Shown here piece after piece: positions 35,958-47,447 of a DNA stretch of 64,000 bases (position 1 is the first letter of the stretch; every line of letters starts with the position of its first letter). This stretch comes from Hydnum rufescens UP504 (taxonomy: Eukaryota; Basidiomycota; Agaricomycetes; Cantharellales; Hydnaceae), in contig MU128910.1 in NCBI GenBank assembly GCA_014904985.1, positions 441,399 through 505,398 of the forward strand, in the 5' to 3' direction. The position numbers and the translations under genes were made by a program. The notes under the pieces were generated by a model. It saw only the letters and a program-made list of their open reading frames with translations, made no database searches and had not been told where the DNA came from.

Positions 35958-36679
35958 ATGTCAACATACAACGCACCGTCATTGCGCATCGTGCCGCGAC
36001 TGAAGTCCGTAAGTGCTTATATGACTGCCATTAAAATCTGTGTTCTAAGATGGGCCGCAGGGGACTTGCAAATGCTCAACGGACTAAGATACGCCCCGGA
36101 GGCCCATCATGATCTGGATAAAGCGTGCTTACTAGGCACGCGTGGCGAGTTCATCCAGGCTATAGTATGTTGCGCTCTTGGAGTGGATGTGCATTCGTTT
36201 GATTTGAGTGGCTCAATATCATTGGACTTTAACGATTCGTCTCGTGTACTTTGGTTGTGTGGCCCGGCGGGTGCTGGGAAATCGTCAATCCTTCGCTCAT
36301 GTGCGAAACGCATTTCCGACCCCAACCGCATTGGGTCGTACTATGGCCTCGACAAAAATAAACCCCTCGGAAACCTCACGAACCTCTTCAGTACGATCGC
36401 TCGAGACCTCGGCGAACTCGATGACCCCCGGAAGCAGTGCCTTATCAATGCCGTCAAGGACATCGACCCACAATTGCAAATTGCAGTTCTAGCACTTTAT
36501 CATTCCGTTATTCGAGGATAATAAGACTATAGGGGAGACCATTATTTTCATCGAAGCATTTGATGAATCTGGATGTTGCGGCTCGTGCCGACGCGCTCCC
36601 TATTCTCACAAAGCAAGCCTCAGAATTCCCTCCGGGTCTTCGAGTCGCAGTCACTTCGAGATGTGAGCGCGATATTTAG
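35958..36679 (+). pseudogene. NACHT-type NTPase fragment (STAND family), truncated
   Basis: Basidiomycete NACHT proteins are large signal-transducing ATPases linked to self/non-self or stress responses. Only the front part is here. ATG at 35958 is followed, after a probable 45-base intron, by LRYAPEAHHDLDKACLLGTR and FIQAIVCCALG, then Walker A LWLCGPAGAGKSSILRSCAK, GSYYGLDKNKPLGNLTNLFS and ARDLGELDDPRKQCL. The frame then shifts near 36480-36500. Walker B region IGETIIFIEAFDES is followed by another shift at 36569-36571 (C-T-G), then ARADALPILTKQASEFPPGL and VTSRCERDI, with stop at 36677-36679. No remainder of the NACHT domain and no WD40, ankyrin or other repeat domain follows. One shift may be an artefact, but the early end and the missing sensor domain suggest a remnant. 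Confidence 0.75.
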
Positions 36680-37171
36680 CTCAAGTCATCAAGTCAAATT
36701 TAGGGCACAATAGGTACAAACATTGGAATCATCCACATCAAACTTAGTCTCACCAATGGTAATGATGTGGAAATGTCATTTCCATCAATCCACCAGGCAA
36801 GGTAAGTTTCTGCCATCTCTCTATGCCCTTCTTAATGCTTAGTCAGCATATATTTCTTTGGATGATCCGTCACTTCTCTCGCATGGATGGTGTGTGGTCA
36901 AACATCAAACACTGGTTTGTTGGTGTTGCATGAATCTATAAGTATCCAGAAACACGCAACATACCTTTGCAATATACATATACTATTGATACACACACTT
37001 AAGTCGGCTTGAGTCAAAGTCAAGTCGGTAAATTTGACTTGACTTCGGAGATAAGCCAAAGTCGTGCGGAGTCGCTCGAAGTCGATCCCTTTTTAAACTC
37101 CGACCGGGTGTCCCCGAACGCCTGGATTGAGGCTAGCACCGTACTAGGCCCTTCGCTGAGGTCTAGAAATC
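36680..37171. other. Intergenic region with repeated AAGTC motifs
   Basis: No gene. It contains an inverted repeat at 37017-37045 and several scattered AAGTCG/AGTCAAGTC units between 36680 and 37080, which may be a degenerate short transposable element. Confidence 0.45.
37017..37045. repeat. Perfect 10-bp inverted repeat (hairpin)
   Basis: AAGTCAAGTC at 37017-37026 and its reverse complement GACTTGACTT at 37036-37045 with a 9-base loop. Related AGTC units flank it. Confidence 0.7.
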
Positions 37172-38500
37172 ATGTCTAGCAATCTGCCATTTTACAACTA
37201 TCTGGGTGGAATTGAATACGTGCCAGGCTATCCCTTGTCTTTTGGGGACTGGTCTTCTTTGACCGAGGAGGTATTTCCCACCGAACAGCAATCATTGCTA
37301 CTCGCAATCTCTCGTATTCTTTCCAAATCACCAGCGGAATCTCATGTTCGTGCTCAGGACTTGAACTTGGTCGGTAAATGGGCTCGCTTGTTTGCCCCAG
37401 CTCATGTTATTTCCATCCCAGACCCTTGAAGTTGGCTTTGACGACGGGTTCAAAGTCATTGCAAGGAAGATTCTGCCGAGGGACAATATTGATGAAGAAC
37501 AATTAATACAAAAGCTCCGCGCCGAAGCTTGTCTCTTACAATGGTTGGCGAACTGTTCATCTATACCGGCGCCTCGAGTATTATTCCCGGAGGAAGATCG
37601 ATATCGCGACTTCATAATAATGGACAAGCTACCTGGCGCCATGTTATTGAATATGTACAGCACTCTCGATACGTTAGCAAAGGTGCATCATAACACTTGG
37701 CATACTGTATAACATGGTTAAAATGCGCGATTTAGGAGCGACTCGTTGAGTCGTTTGCGAATGTCGCGCTTGATCTATTCGGCCTGGACGTGCCACAAAG
37801 GATTGGTACATTTTTCCCTGACATATCGTCTAAATCCTTCGATGTGATTCCTAGAATTGGTATTCAAAGATTCAAGGCCACCAGAGTTTTCAACGATATT
37901 CAGGAATACCTCGCTTTCCTATTCGAGATGAAAAGCAATTCACCCGTTATCGGCGGAGACGATGGCGGTCACATTGACGAGCTAAGACGGCATGTTGATG
38001 GGGTCCTAGCTGGGCTACTATCCGAAACGACCACCTCTAATCTGTTTCGTTGCGTTCTTGTCCACAATGATCTGAACGAAATGAACATTCTTGTGGACGA
38101 AGACGGTAACATCACCGGTGTCATCGATTGGGAATATCAGACGCTTCAACCCGCCATCCTTGCGGCTGATTATCCGCCGTGGCTTTCGTATGATGATTGT
38201 TCTGATCCACGCTTTGCCGATCATAAGCAGACATTCTGGTTGGACAGTCCGGAAGAGAGCGAACGCCTGCGTGATCTATATACGCGGGTAAGCCAATAGT
38301 CAACGACAATCAGGTAGTAGCTGATTGGGTGCGGAATAGATCGTCAAAAGCAAACATCATGATTATTGGAAAGCACTCATTCAGGGTGCTAGACTTAGAT
38401 CGTGCGTCAAATGGTTGTTAAACTTGGGCGACGATCCGGGCTGTAGAAGGATGAGACAATGGATGGACGCAACATTTGGCGGATCGTGCTGTGAATGAAA
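37172..38500 (+). CDS. Aminoglycoside-phosphotransferase-fold (APH family) kinase-like protein
   Basis: Member of the large fungal APH group, kinase-like proteins of mostly unknown substrate. ATG at 37172. Seen: FDDGFKVIARKILP (N-lobe strand with the ATP-binding Lys), LRAEACLLQWLANCSSIPAP and RVLFPEEDRYRDFIIMDKLP, a 57-base intron after LDTLAK (37681 on), then FLFEMKSNSP. The catalytic loop is VLVHNDLNEMNILVDEDG (H-x-D-x4-N) and the metal-binding motif GVIDWEYQTLQPA replaces DFG with IDW. The C-terminal lobe continues through a last intron to WLLNLGDDPGC and stop at 38498-38500. The catalytic residues are all present. The frame changes by +1 near 37419-37421 (C-A-G), between HVISIP and LEVGFDDGF. 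Confidence 0.85.
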
Positions 38501-38599
38501 TCTGGATTCATTCCAAGTTGCGTGCATGGTCAAGTTCTGGCGTTGAGTCACAATCCAAGGTGTTCTTTTCCAGACGTCGTGTTAACAAAACATGCGCAG

Positions 38600-38990
38600 G
38601 TAATCGGGAGCCACCGCACGAGACCACATATATTGCATGTATAGACGGTCCTTCGTCAATTTTCTTTGTTTTTCGCGCCGGGAGGATTTGTGTCTGGAAC
38701 GAGACGAAGGTGTTGGGCTATGCCTTGTCGGAGGACGGTCGTGGACAATTTGGATTGTATTCAAAAGTTTAGATACTCGGGCCGCTTCCGCTTGGCTTTC
38801 TTCAAGGTCTACTGTTTTATATCGTGGATGAATCTCTTGAGAACGCACATGCCAGGGTCTGTTTGCAAATAACTGTAGAACTGTACTACAGTATTGACGA
38901 TAGCGTTGAGCGGGGCACCATCGATCATTCAGTATGGTCCAAGCAGCCAAATATTGCCTGACGAATTGTCCAGCTTTAAATCTAATCTTA
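38600..38990 (-). pseudogene. Unassigned coding fragment
   Basis: Open on the minus strand with a convincing protein-like segment: RFKAGQFVRQYLAAWTILND, RWCPAQRYRQYCSTVLQLFA, HPRYKTVDLEESQAEAARV, KLLNTIQIV, then a basic Ser-rich tail. There is no ATG at its beginning and no clear neighbour exon, so it may be a remnant or part of an unresolved gene. I cannot name its family. Confidence 0.35.
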
Positions 38991-39830
38991 TCGATCGCAT
39001 TCTGATGACAAGTAAATCAAAACAATGAAGAGGCATGAAATCGGAAGAAGTAACAACAGACATCCACTCAAATACAGGTTATGTGCCAAAACTAGAATGC
39101 AGAGCATACGACATGAGCACCTGCACAACCTCCTCTTATGCCGTCCCCAACAACAAGAAGTAATTGACCTTCTTATTTTTAGGGGCCGATTTAGAGGCTC
39201 CTGGGCACACGTGTGTCCCACCAGAAGTTGGGATCCACTGATTACAAACGGAGCATCTCGTAGCAAGCGTAACCAGAGCCTATGTACACGGCATTTTCAA
39301 TATCAGCATATCAAACGGTGGACATGTGCATATGCACCTCAACAACCTCATCAAGAGAGGGAATCTGATCCTAATGTATGGCTTAAGCTCACAGAATTAC
39401 ACATCCATTGAAAGGTACACACTGTGGAGGGTGTGGTTGCACACATTATATCCGATGGGCGTGACAAAAATCAGGCTGGTGATATGTATATTAGTAAAAA
39501 AATACGAGGAATATAGCAGCGGTTGACCAACTGACAAGTAACTGTTGATTGCGAGAGGGTGTGAAACTATTTGGCTGTACCGTTCTAGTCTTGCGCCCAG
39601 ACGTTAAGCGGCAGCGGCTAGGTCTCCAGTGGCGGATGCAAATGGAGCGGAGTGAATGTGGAATTTGAAATCTGATGTCACACACGTCTGGTAAGCTATC
39701 AATGTTGATTTGAAGTTGCCTTATTAGGTTAATACAATGGAATGGCAGGTTATTTCTACTCAAGCCAATCCCAGCCTCCATCAAAGAGGCTAGCTACAAG
39801 CAGCTACCACTGTAACAACACAGCCTTGAA

Positions 39831-39948
39831 AAGCTATAGGCCCATAACCTGTTGGTGTAGTCATAACACCATCTTACAGTTTGGGGTAGATCCCAAGTTC
39901 AACTCTTGAATAGGCCACTTTTAATAGGTTATGGTCCCATAGGCTCTG
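39831..39948. repeat. Imperfect inverted repeat about 20 bases long
   Basis: Arms near 39831-39851 (AGCTATAGGCCCATAACCTG) and 39925-39948 pair with a few mismatches, enclosing about 75 bases. It could be the ends of a small non-autonomous element. No target duplication was verified. Confidence 0.4.
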
Positions 39949-40841
39949 TTAGTGGGGAGTTCTCCATGCTAGTTCAGCTACAGAGTATAGAGGAGTGTTG
40001 AATGACACAGTGTAGAAGCTTCACTATACTTACATATAGATAGGAAGATTGCTCCACATGTTGAGAGTGTTCTGAGAGTCTGAATGATCAGAGTCACTCT
40101 CTGAAGGCCAATAAGGCAAGTTGAGGGCCACTAATCCTGTTTTACATCAAGAGAAGAGGTACGTAGACCAGTAACGTCGTGGATGCGACCAGACACCTGG
40201 ACGGTCATACGACCGTCCCCGGATCACCCTCAACATATTATCCCACAGTCCAAAAGGCCCCCTCGTACTCTACCGTAAAATCTAAAGCCAGCTACGACTG
40301 AAAACTCAATGGGCCTGCAATATAGTTTGAAGGCGGTTCCCGAATGAATTGAATAAACTAAAACGAAGGTGGCTCGCCACAAGTGGGTAGGATGCATTGC
40401 TGTGGCCCTCCCATGTCATGTCACGTTCCCTATCCCCTCTTTGACATTCATCCCCTGTGCCTTATTATCCTTACTTGGTTCTTCACCAACAAAACTGTGC
40501 AAATTCGAAGACTACGTACCTCTTCGGCCAACAAAAAGCATCCCATCCTTAGCTTCGCGGGTTGAAACTTCGCGCCTTCCTGCACCGACCAACTATTACA
40601 TGAGTGCTGGGCTTGTCCACGTCATGAGGGATGATCCAGAGCAAGGGTGTAATGTTATATGATTCTACGCTGAGCGACGGATCTTCCAGTCTGGCTCTTC
40701 TAACTCTTCTAATATATACTGGATGCGCACATTCATGACACTCATAGGACCATCCCCCATACGTTCCGAGAGGCCAGAGCTACCTAACAAGGCTTCGAAA
40801 TCGGAGGTCCTGGACCACTAGGTGGGTACCCCCAATTTTAC

Positions 40842-40848
40842 TATAAAA
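40842..40848 (+). promoter_or_regulatory. TATA box of the lectin gene
   Basis: TATAAAA about 80 bases upstream of the ATG, in a region of otherwise mixed composition. Confidence 0.5.
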
Positions 40849-40926
40849 CACCATCCTACGCTGGCCCAATCTCCATTCCTTTTCCTACTCTTACACTCTC
40901 ACATTCCTCACCAACCACCAAGGGCA

Positions 40927-41548
40927 ATGTCGAGACCCACCCCCTGGTACCTACGTCATCGTCAACAAGGTTCTGTCACTCCACGACGACAGCCTTGCAG
41001 TCAGCGAAGGCCACGCATTGACCGTGAACCCCAGCGCCGAATCTTCTGCCTAGCATGTAAAAATCCCCTCCCGTCGTCTCTATGCCCTCTTGTCCCCTGC
41101 ACGCGTCGGAGTCTCAGTATACCATGAACCACCTCCCACATTCCAGTGGAAGATTTCGGACTACTCGGATGGAAAAACATCTTAGGTCATCCCCCCCGAG
41201 TCCTCACCTTCAAGTCCCCTGGGGCTCTGGCTTCGCCACCGTCCTCCCTGTTGGTGGCTACGTCTCTCAGAAGAATTATACGCGCGCGCGTTGCTCCCCC
41301 CTTTATCCTTTACTTTCAGCCTTTTCTATTTTTTTATTTATTCAAGATGGTGGCTTGACCACGTTCTGGGGAGTCGCAGAGGGGATCAACACCTCCCAAG
41401 TGAGTCCCTCTCTCCGATCGTTACACCCACTTGCATTCGTGCATTTTTGGTCTTGGGACTTTGCTGAGGAAACTGCTATCGCCAGGTCACGATTGGAGAC
41501 GGCACCGGCGACGAGAAGCAGAGGTGGATTCTGAACAAAGTCGCCTAA
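40927..41548 (+). CDS. Small beta-trefoil lectin, ricin-B / CCL2-like, apparent frameshift near the start
   Basis: Related to small cytoplasmic fruiting-body lectins of mushrooms, some of which bind fucosylated glycans and act against nematodes. About 150 residues over several exons, within the usual range for one trefoil domain. Seen: a TYVIVNKVLS-type first strand just after the start, a GSGFATVLP strand near 41230, a trefoil-typical I-Q-D-G turn near 41340, and a closing DEKQRWILNKV with stop at 41546-41548. There is no signal peptide, in line with cytosolic storage. The ATG frame and the body frame differ by one base, fitting the C-T-G at 40944-40946, and further exon junctions are uncertain. 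The protease-inhibitor members of the trefoil fold are the main alternative; binding specificity cannot be read from the sequence. Confidence 0.7.
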
Positions 41549-41880
41549 ATTGTTTTGAACAACAGTCCTTCCCCCACACTACTCTAGGCTCCTGGGGGGT
41601 GAAATGATGAGTCCTTTCTTGAGAAACCTGCTTCGACATCAATACTGTACAAGTACACTACCAATGTTGTGAAATCAAGGTTTCTGCTTTCTGAAACTCG
41701 AATCGAATGCCAATAGAAGTGCAAGTGATAAAACAAACACCAGTGTTCTGAGAATTGGGTGTGTGCACGCCAGTGAGTGTGTCGCATATTTCACATAGAG
41801 AAGGTTTGTAGTAGGTACACCGAGACTCACTCGTAGTGGGCAGCTAGCTAGAATAGCGAAGAAGGGAAAGAGAGAGACAT
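41549..41880. other. Convergent 3' intergenic region
   Basis: Between the stops of the lectin (+) and the ferritin-fold gene (-). No gene visible. Confidence 0.4.
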
Positions 41881-43539
41881 CTAAACAACCAGGCTTATCA
41901 CGCCAGCGATCACCACCGCAATACTAGCCCCACTCTTCACACCTATATTTGGCGATGCGGCACCTTTCTTGCCGGTAAGTGTACCTCCTGTAGATCCACC
42001 CTGAGTCGTGTTCAGTGTTCCAGAGCCTCCCGTCCCGCCAGAGACATCCAATCCGCCAAGCGAGAGAATGTGCGGTCCCGCGACGGTATTACCGTCCGTC
42101 ACCGTCTGGGTAAATTAACAAGTAAGCGCCGGACGAGCAAGAAAGAGTCAGATCCCCCAATGTGGCCTAGAATTTAGCGGCACATACCCCATTCCCAATG
42201 GTTGTCACCACAGCGAAAACAGTGCCATTCAGTCCATCGGGAATAATAACTGTATTATTGTTCGCTCCAAGGGGTGCGAACGATACCGTCAGTCCTGAGA
42301 AGAACGCGACGAAATAAGGGGTGGTGGTATTCGCCGAGGTACTGTTGGCCGGCGTGAAGGCCAGGGTGAGTGGCTGGCCGGCTGTGATGTTGCCTGTGCT
42401 CGTCACATTGACTAAATTAGCCAGAAGCAAGTATGTTAGACTTCCAGGGGGAGTGGCGAGCAATGACGGATAGATTAAAAATGGATACACTGAACCAACG
42501 TTTGGGAAAGGCAAGAACAGGAAGTGCAGGGTTGGTGCTTGGACACGTAGTGATGAATCCTGCAGCCAATGAATAGACGTTGGAGAGGGTCTCAGGTGTA
42601 TCGAAGGCGCCAGACTGGATATCCCAAGTCATCGTCAATAATCTAGCTCAGGGGATCCAAATGACATCACAGACCCAAGGTGCTTGACCATCAACGTAGG
42701 AGATGTAAGCTTGGTGGCTAAAAGGGGGGTTCTCATCGATGAGCCACCGAACTAAGAACAAAATATAACGAGAGGGCATAAAAGTTCACCGAGCCTCGGT
42801 CGTCAAGATAGCGCCTGCTGCGGTAAGATAGACAGGATTCTGGATATATTGAGCGGCCCCTGTAATGTCCAACATGTGGGCAGCATGACCCTACGCGAAA
42901 GGAGCCTCAGAGTAGTTGTAGTCATCACGCACCAAGATAAGCTGACACGAAAACATACAAATAAGAGGTGAGAGATATCTCGCAGATAGAGAATAGAGAA
43001 CAGGGACTCACCGCTTACACCGACACTCTCAAGAACACTAGCCAGGGCCACAAAAGAAGAAACGTCGTTATAGGGGAAACTATAATTGCAAGCAGCAGTC
43101 GCGTCTTTTCCAAGAGCGGCGGTAAGGAACGCGACGTGCGCAGCTTCCTGGTCGGCGCTATATTTCGACCCCCACGAACAGAGAAGAAGCGCGCGTCGAG
43201 AATTGGTCAGAAAGATGTTACCGGGAGCGAACATGAGGGACGTACATTTGCTGGAAACGACCACGATCTGCCTGAACTGCATTGAAAGAGTTGTTGTCGA
43301 ACTTCTCAAGCCCTCCAGAGTAGAAAGCGGCTTCCAGATGCTCGAGTGTGAGGGCGTAGTTGAGGATCTTTAAAGGGACGCGTGGTTTACACATCGCTAC
43401 GCAAAGGAGCGAGAACACCACGGTGGGGGAAAGGCACCTGGGTGTCAGTGAGTGCCCTCTTGATGGTGTGTGGGGAGGCTACAGCGGAGGAGGAGGCAGT
43501 GACGAAGGCGAAGGCAAAGATGGAGAATGCCTTGAACAT
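41881..43539 (-). CDS. Rds1-like secreted protein with ferritin-like fold (Ferritin_2)
   Basis: Fungal Ferritin_2 proteins are stress- or sporulation-linked surface proteins; metal binding is assumed from the fold. ATG at 43537-43539 gives a signal peptide ([20 protein letters not shown]). After a first intron comes [20 protein letters not shown], with the EHLE helix holding the metal ligands, then [11 protein letters not shown]. Another exon has [20 protein letters not shown], a second ligand-bearing helix, and [20 protein letters not shown]. Later exons form a beta-rich part ([20 protein letters not shown]). It ends with a Gly/Thr-rich linker and hydrophobic [17 protein letters not shown], a likely GPI signal, stop at 41881. 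A TATA box lies 60 bases upstream. No clear frameshift. Confidence 0.85.
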
Positions 43540-44587
43540 ATTATTAGTGAATGATGGTAGAAAGAGGGACTGGAAATATCAGGCTGAAAAACGTACCGCT
43601 TTATAGTCTCCGAGTCGATCCCTCATTCATTCGTCCCCCGCCTCTTTCGCCCACCTTCCTCTCCAGCTGTCTTCAACGACGGCGACGACAGTGGCTATCG
43701 TAATTATGTCGCCCTCCCACCCCCCCGTTCTATTCGAATTTTCCGTATTACAGTCAAATCGAACAAGGCGGGCCACGATCGAATCTATTAATATTATCTA
43801 AGCATCCAGCGCTCCCACTTTGTCACGAGTGACAATTGGCAAACTACAAAAAGTACATAGAAACTCCACCAGGCATTTCCAGGCAAAAATGCAATATCTC
43901 TCAATGAAGGAGGCAGATACTATCACGAACAGGTTACACAAAATAGAGAGTGAAAGCGTGGGGAAATATTATAGAATTGCCCACAAATTAAGGCCTAATA
44001 GGATAAGGCAGCGACTGCAGCAGCAATGAATGATGAGTGGTGAACGAAAGGTCCATGACAGGCGCCAATGTGGTCACACGACTTGGATATGAAAATCCGC
44101 CCGCTAAGAGGTTCGTGGAACATTGCAGCAGCTTTTTGAAATATAGCCTAGGTTCGCAAGGATGTCGGGCTGGAATATCCATATGTCGATGTTTGGCCAT
44201 TATTATTCAGACCCTGAAAATTCACTTCGACTAGTGGGTGGGCGTCGGTACGTTCACATGGAATCAATAAAGTGCTCCAGAGAACAACACATACAATGAT
44301 GCTGATCCATGATCTCTGGATCGGACCGCTCATGGTTCACAGAAAGCGAATCGTATGCGAGAGACGTCGGTCCCCGGCCCTGTTATCATGACACCACATC
44401 TCAGTCATGAGGGGACAAGATGCAGACAGGGCTCAGCACAACGCACATTGGCTGGGGGCAGACCCATTCTCGGAGTACCTTTAAGGTATCGATGCAAAAG
44501 AGACCCAGAATCCAGCGGTCCGCTTCCAGAAGCTGCGGCAACCGCATACGCATGCTCAAGCTCCTTTGCATGCTCCCACGATTCTAT
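43540..44587. other. Intergenic region upstream of the ferritin-fold gene
   Basis: Lies between the start of the ferritin-fold gene and the stop of the Zn2Cys6 gene, both minus strand. It contains a TATAAA box (reverse complement at 43600-43605). The rest has only short unsupported frames. Confidence 0.45.
43600..43605 (-). promoter_or_regulatory. TATA box of the ferritin-fold gene
   Basis: TATAAA on the minus strand, about 60 bases upstream of the ATG. Confidence 0.5.
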
Positions 44588-47447
44588 TCACGAAAGCACG
44601 ACAGAGGTAAGAATACCGAAGGAGTCGTGGCAAGTCCGGCCACGCGCACCTTCATAAGCATAACCATTCTGATTCAACCCATCAATACAATTGAACACCT
44701 CTTCTCGGCCCAGCCTCGCAAGGAGTCGTCCCGCAGAATAGATAGGCCAATGAATCGCATTTGGATCTAGGCGCATGTATCCATTTGAAGTCAGCACTCC
44801 CGCCTTCACAATCGCATCACCCATCAGTACGTCAGTCGAGGGAAATGTAATGGTGAAGTGGGAAGACGCACCAAACCTGCAATGCGCGTCGCGCTCTTGA
44901 GAGCCTCGTTCGCAACGGCTCTCTCCAACTCGACCATTGGGGTCAAATGCGGGGGTATTCCCATTGGAACGGTTGATGAAGAGGTGCCCGTCTCGTTCCC
45001 ATTGGGTGGGACACGAGCTGGAATCGGTCTCCGCATCACTTCATTCACTTCCTTAATGCCGAAATCTTCGGCCGCTTGAGATAGAATGATCCATAGTACA
45101 TTGTATGAGCAGTCACTAGCGCCTAGCCCATCCACAATCAGCACATTAGAACTAAAGTGATGATGAAAAAGGGGGAGCCAAAAAATTCCACTCACAAGCG
45201 CCAACAGCCGCCACATAATCAGCATGGGCCTGCAGGTCATTCGTAGCCCCAACAGTGGCAAGATGTTCATCCCTCCACCTCATCAACATATTAACAGTAA
45301 TTCCACAACAGCGTACGGGATCCCATCCCGCTCCGTCCCAGGGACCCAGAGTGTCTGTGCCATGTATCGAGAACATACTGCCATATCATGGAGAGCACTA
45401 TACCACCTCTGAGGTGGATCACCACGTGCAAGTGAGTCGTGGACGCTTGGAGATGGCTGCTGAGAACGAACCGCGGGCTGAATGCCGGCCGAGTATTAAA
45501 TCAATTGAACATAGGACCAGAAAGAAAGCAGTCAGAGTCACGTCAGACTTGAGCAAGCACAACAAATGAGAGAAACTAAGTTCAACGAACCTCTTGTTCC
45601 GGGGAAGTGGGTGTCTCCGACCGAGGGTGCGACGCCAGTTGGAGTTCAGCAAGATCGTAATCATCTTCAGACCTAGGATCATCGTGAATCACAGTTAGAA
45701 TCACCCAATATGGACTCCTGAGCCAGCGCAGAGGGGGAAAAAACCACTCACAACGCGGGCTTCCTCTTGAAATATGCAGCGCAAAGCGAGTCGGCAATAC
45801 AGGCGATCCACCAGCAGAAAACCATGCATTTCCATTCGTCTGCATCACCCGCATGAGTAGCGGTAGGTACAGGGTTTAATGGGTGTCGATTGACTTGCAT
45901 CTCCATAAGGTGTCGTATCCCAGCCTTCAACCAGAGACACTTTATACCTATCATGCACGATCAATCCAAAGGGAATAAACTCATGCTCAGAAAGGCAAGT
46001 GACGTTTAATGCCAGGGAACGAACCATAATACCTTGGGGGTCTGAGGGTGGGTCTATAGAGACCAAAAAAATAAGCAAAGAAGACTCAGTGCCCACAGCC
46101 AGTCCGACATTACGTACAACTCTGCAAAGGCTGCAATGGTTCGAGTAACATACAGACAACCACATTGTCAGGTAAAGCGATCCTGAACACTTTTTCTTGC
46201 TCCGAGACCTCCCGTGCGCGATCAACGAGGAGGCGGGATATGTTACTTCGCTGAGTGCTACGACTCCCGCTGTGATTCATCCCGTGACGCTCTGGTGCAG
46301 GGGAGCGGGTCGAAGAACTACTGATTGATGTGGATCTGGATAAATCTTCATGGGATTGTTGACGGTCCAAGACCAGCAAAGCGTGATCAGAAAACTTGGA
46401 GCCCCAGGCCAAAAGGGTCGCAAGCAAGGGTCTATGGATTGGTTTCAAGTTAGTATGTGTGGTCGATGTGGAGGAGCTTTCACGTCTGCTGCGATGGAAA
46501 GGCACCGAAAGATCATCCCCACGCATGTTAGCATTGTCTCTGCCTAAAGTGGGGATGAGAGCTTCGCGAAATTGCGCTCGGATGCGTGCTGGGTTCACGA
46601 TTGGGACCCGAGGGTGGTACACTTGGAAGTACACCTCCAATAACTCCGTAGCAAAGCTGTATCGAAACAGGTGAGGGAAGAAAAGAGAATGAGCGTATGA
46701 CATCGAACGTACTCTACACGATAATCTTGTTCTAACAATTTCCGTTTGGCTCGCAACACCTCAGGGGACTGTAATGCGACCTGCTCAAGGGAATTCATGG
46801 TGGGGTCGGGGGAGAATAAATAAGCCAGGAAATCCTGCATGGGTGCATTGGGAGGTGGGGGCAGGCCAGGGTACGGATATTGAGTGGCCTGTAATCGGGC
46901 ATGGGAAGTTGCGGGTTCTGGGGAGCTGTACGGGAGGGGGAGGGCCTGCTGGCGTTCGTATGCTAACGAAGGGACAGAATGCGTGGAAAAGGGGGAAGGA
47001 GTAGGTGGCGCAGGAGCAGAGTATAAGAACGACATGGGATATGATGATGATGATGCAGCACTGCCACGCTTGTCCCGGGTAGTAGAGGCGGAAGGTAACT
47101 CAGAGCCCTCTCTCGTGTCATGGTTGCCTCCGCTATCAGGGGGGGGAGACCTCATCGAAGGAGATGCATTGGTAACAGTGGGTAGAGTAGAATTACTAGG
47201 GGTGGGATTTCTATTGAGACGCTTGGTGGTGGAACCCCGTCTTTTCTCTGTTTCCTTCTGAGCGTGGTGTGTACATGAATAGTTCTTGGACATGCAATGC
47301 TGACACTGTAAAGAGAGAGTTTGAGAACAAAAGCTGTTCTTAAGCCAAACCATGTGTCTCACTGACCCGGTCCTCGCCAGGAAGTTGGTTGCACTTGACC
47401 TTCCTATTCCTGCATTGGTCGCAAGCAATGTTTTGTCTACGCTGCAT
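44588..47447 (-). CDS. Zn2Cys6 transcription factor with fungal-specific regulatory domain
   Basis: Nuclear DNA-binding regulator; target genes unknown. ATG at 47445-47447 gives MQRRQNIACDQCRNRKVKCN, then after an intron CQHCMSKNYSCTH: six Cys in the binuclear-cluster spacing. A basic region (KRRGSTTKRLNRNP) follows, then a long Ser/Pro linker. The middle-homology region starts FATELLEVYFQVYHPRVPIV, with HRPLLATLLAWGSKFSDHAL, WWIACIADSLCAAYFKRKPA, EDDYDLAEL, ARPVAQ-like linker pieces and YNVLWIILSQAAEDFGIKEV. It ends with IHWPIYSAGRLLARLGREEV and FNCIDGLNQNGYAYE, stop at 44588. About ten introns. The family is certain; exon borders in 45300-46100 are not. One linker phrase is approximate. Confidence 0.87.

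Larger units (their letters stand above)
38501..40926. other. Gene-poor, repeat-like region
   Basis: Holds one possible gene fragment (listed separately at 38600-38990) and otherwise short unsupported open frames. An imperfect inverted repeat lies at 39831-39948. The AT-rich sequence and lack of coding suggest old mobile-element debris, but I found no transposase, integrase or reverse-transcriptase motif. Confidence 0.4.

Noticed and set aside
36569..36571. Programmed ribosomal frameshifting as an explanation for the frame changes
   Set aside because: The sites lack a shared slippery heptamer or downstream pseudoknot, occur in unrelated genes, and several genes would need two to four events each.
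46774..47261. Plus-strand Gly-rich open frames across the Zn2Cys6 gene
   Set aside because: Antisense to the Ser/Pro-rich linker of the regulator; Gly-rich composition is the usual shadow of Pro codons.
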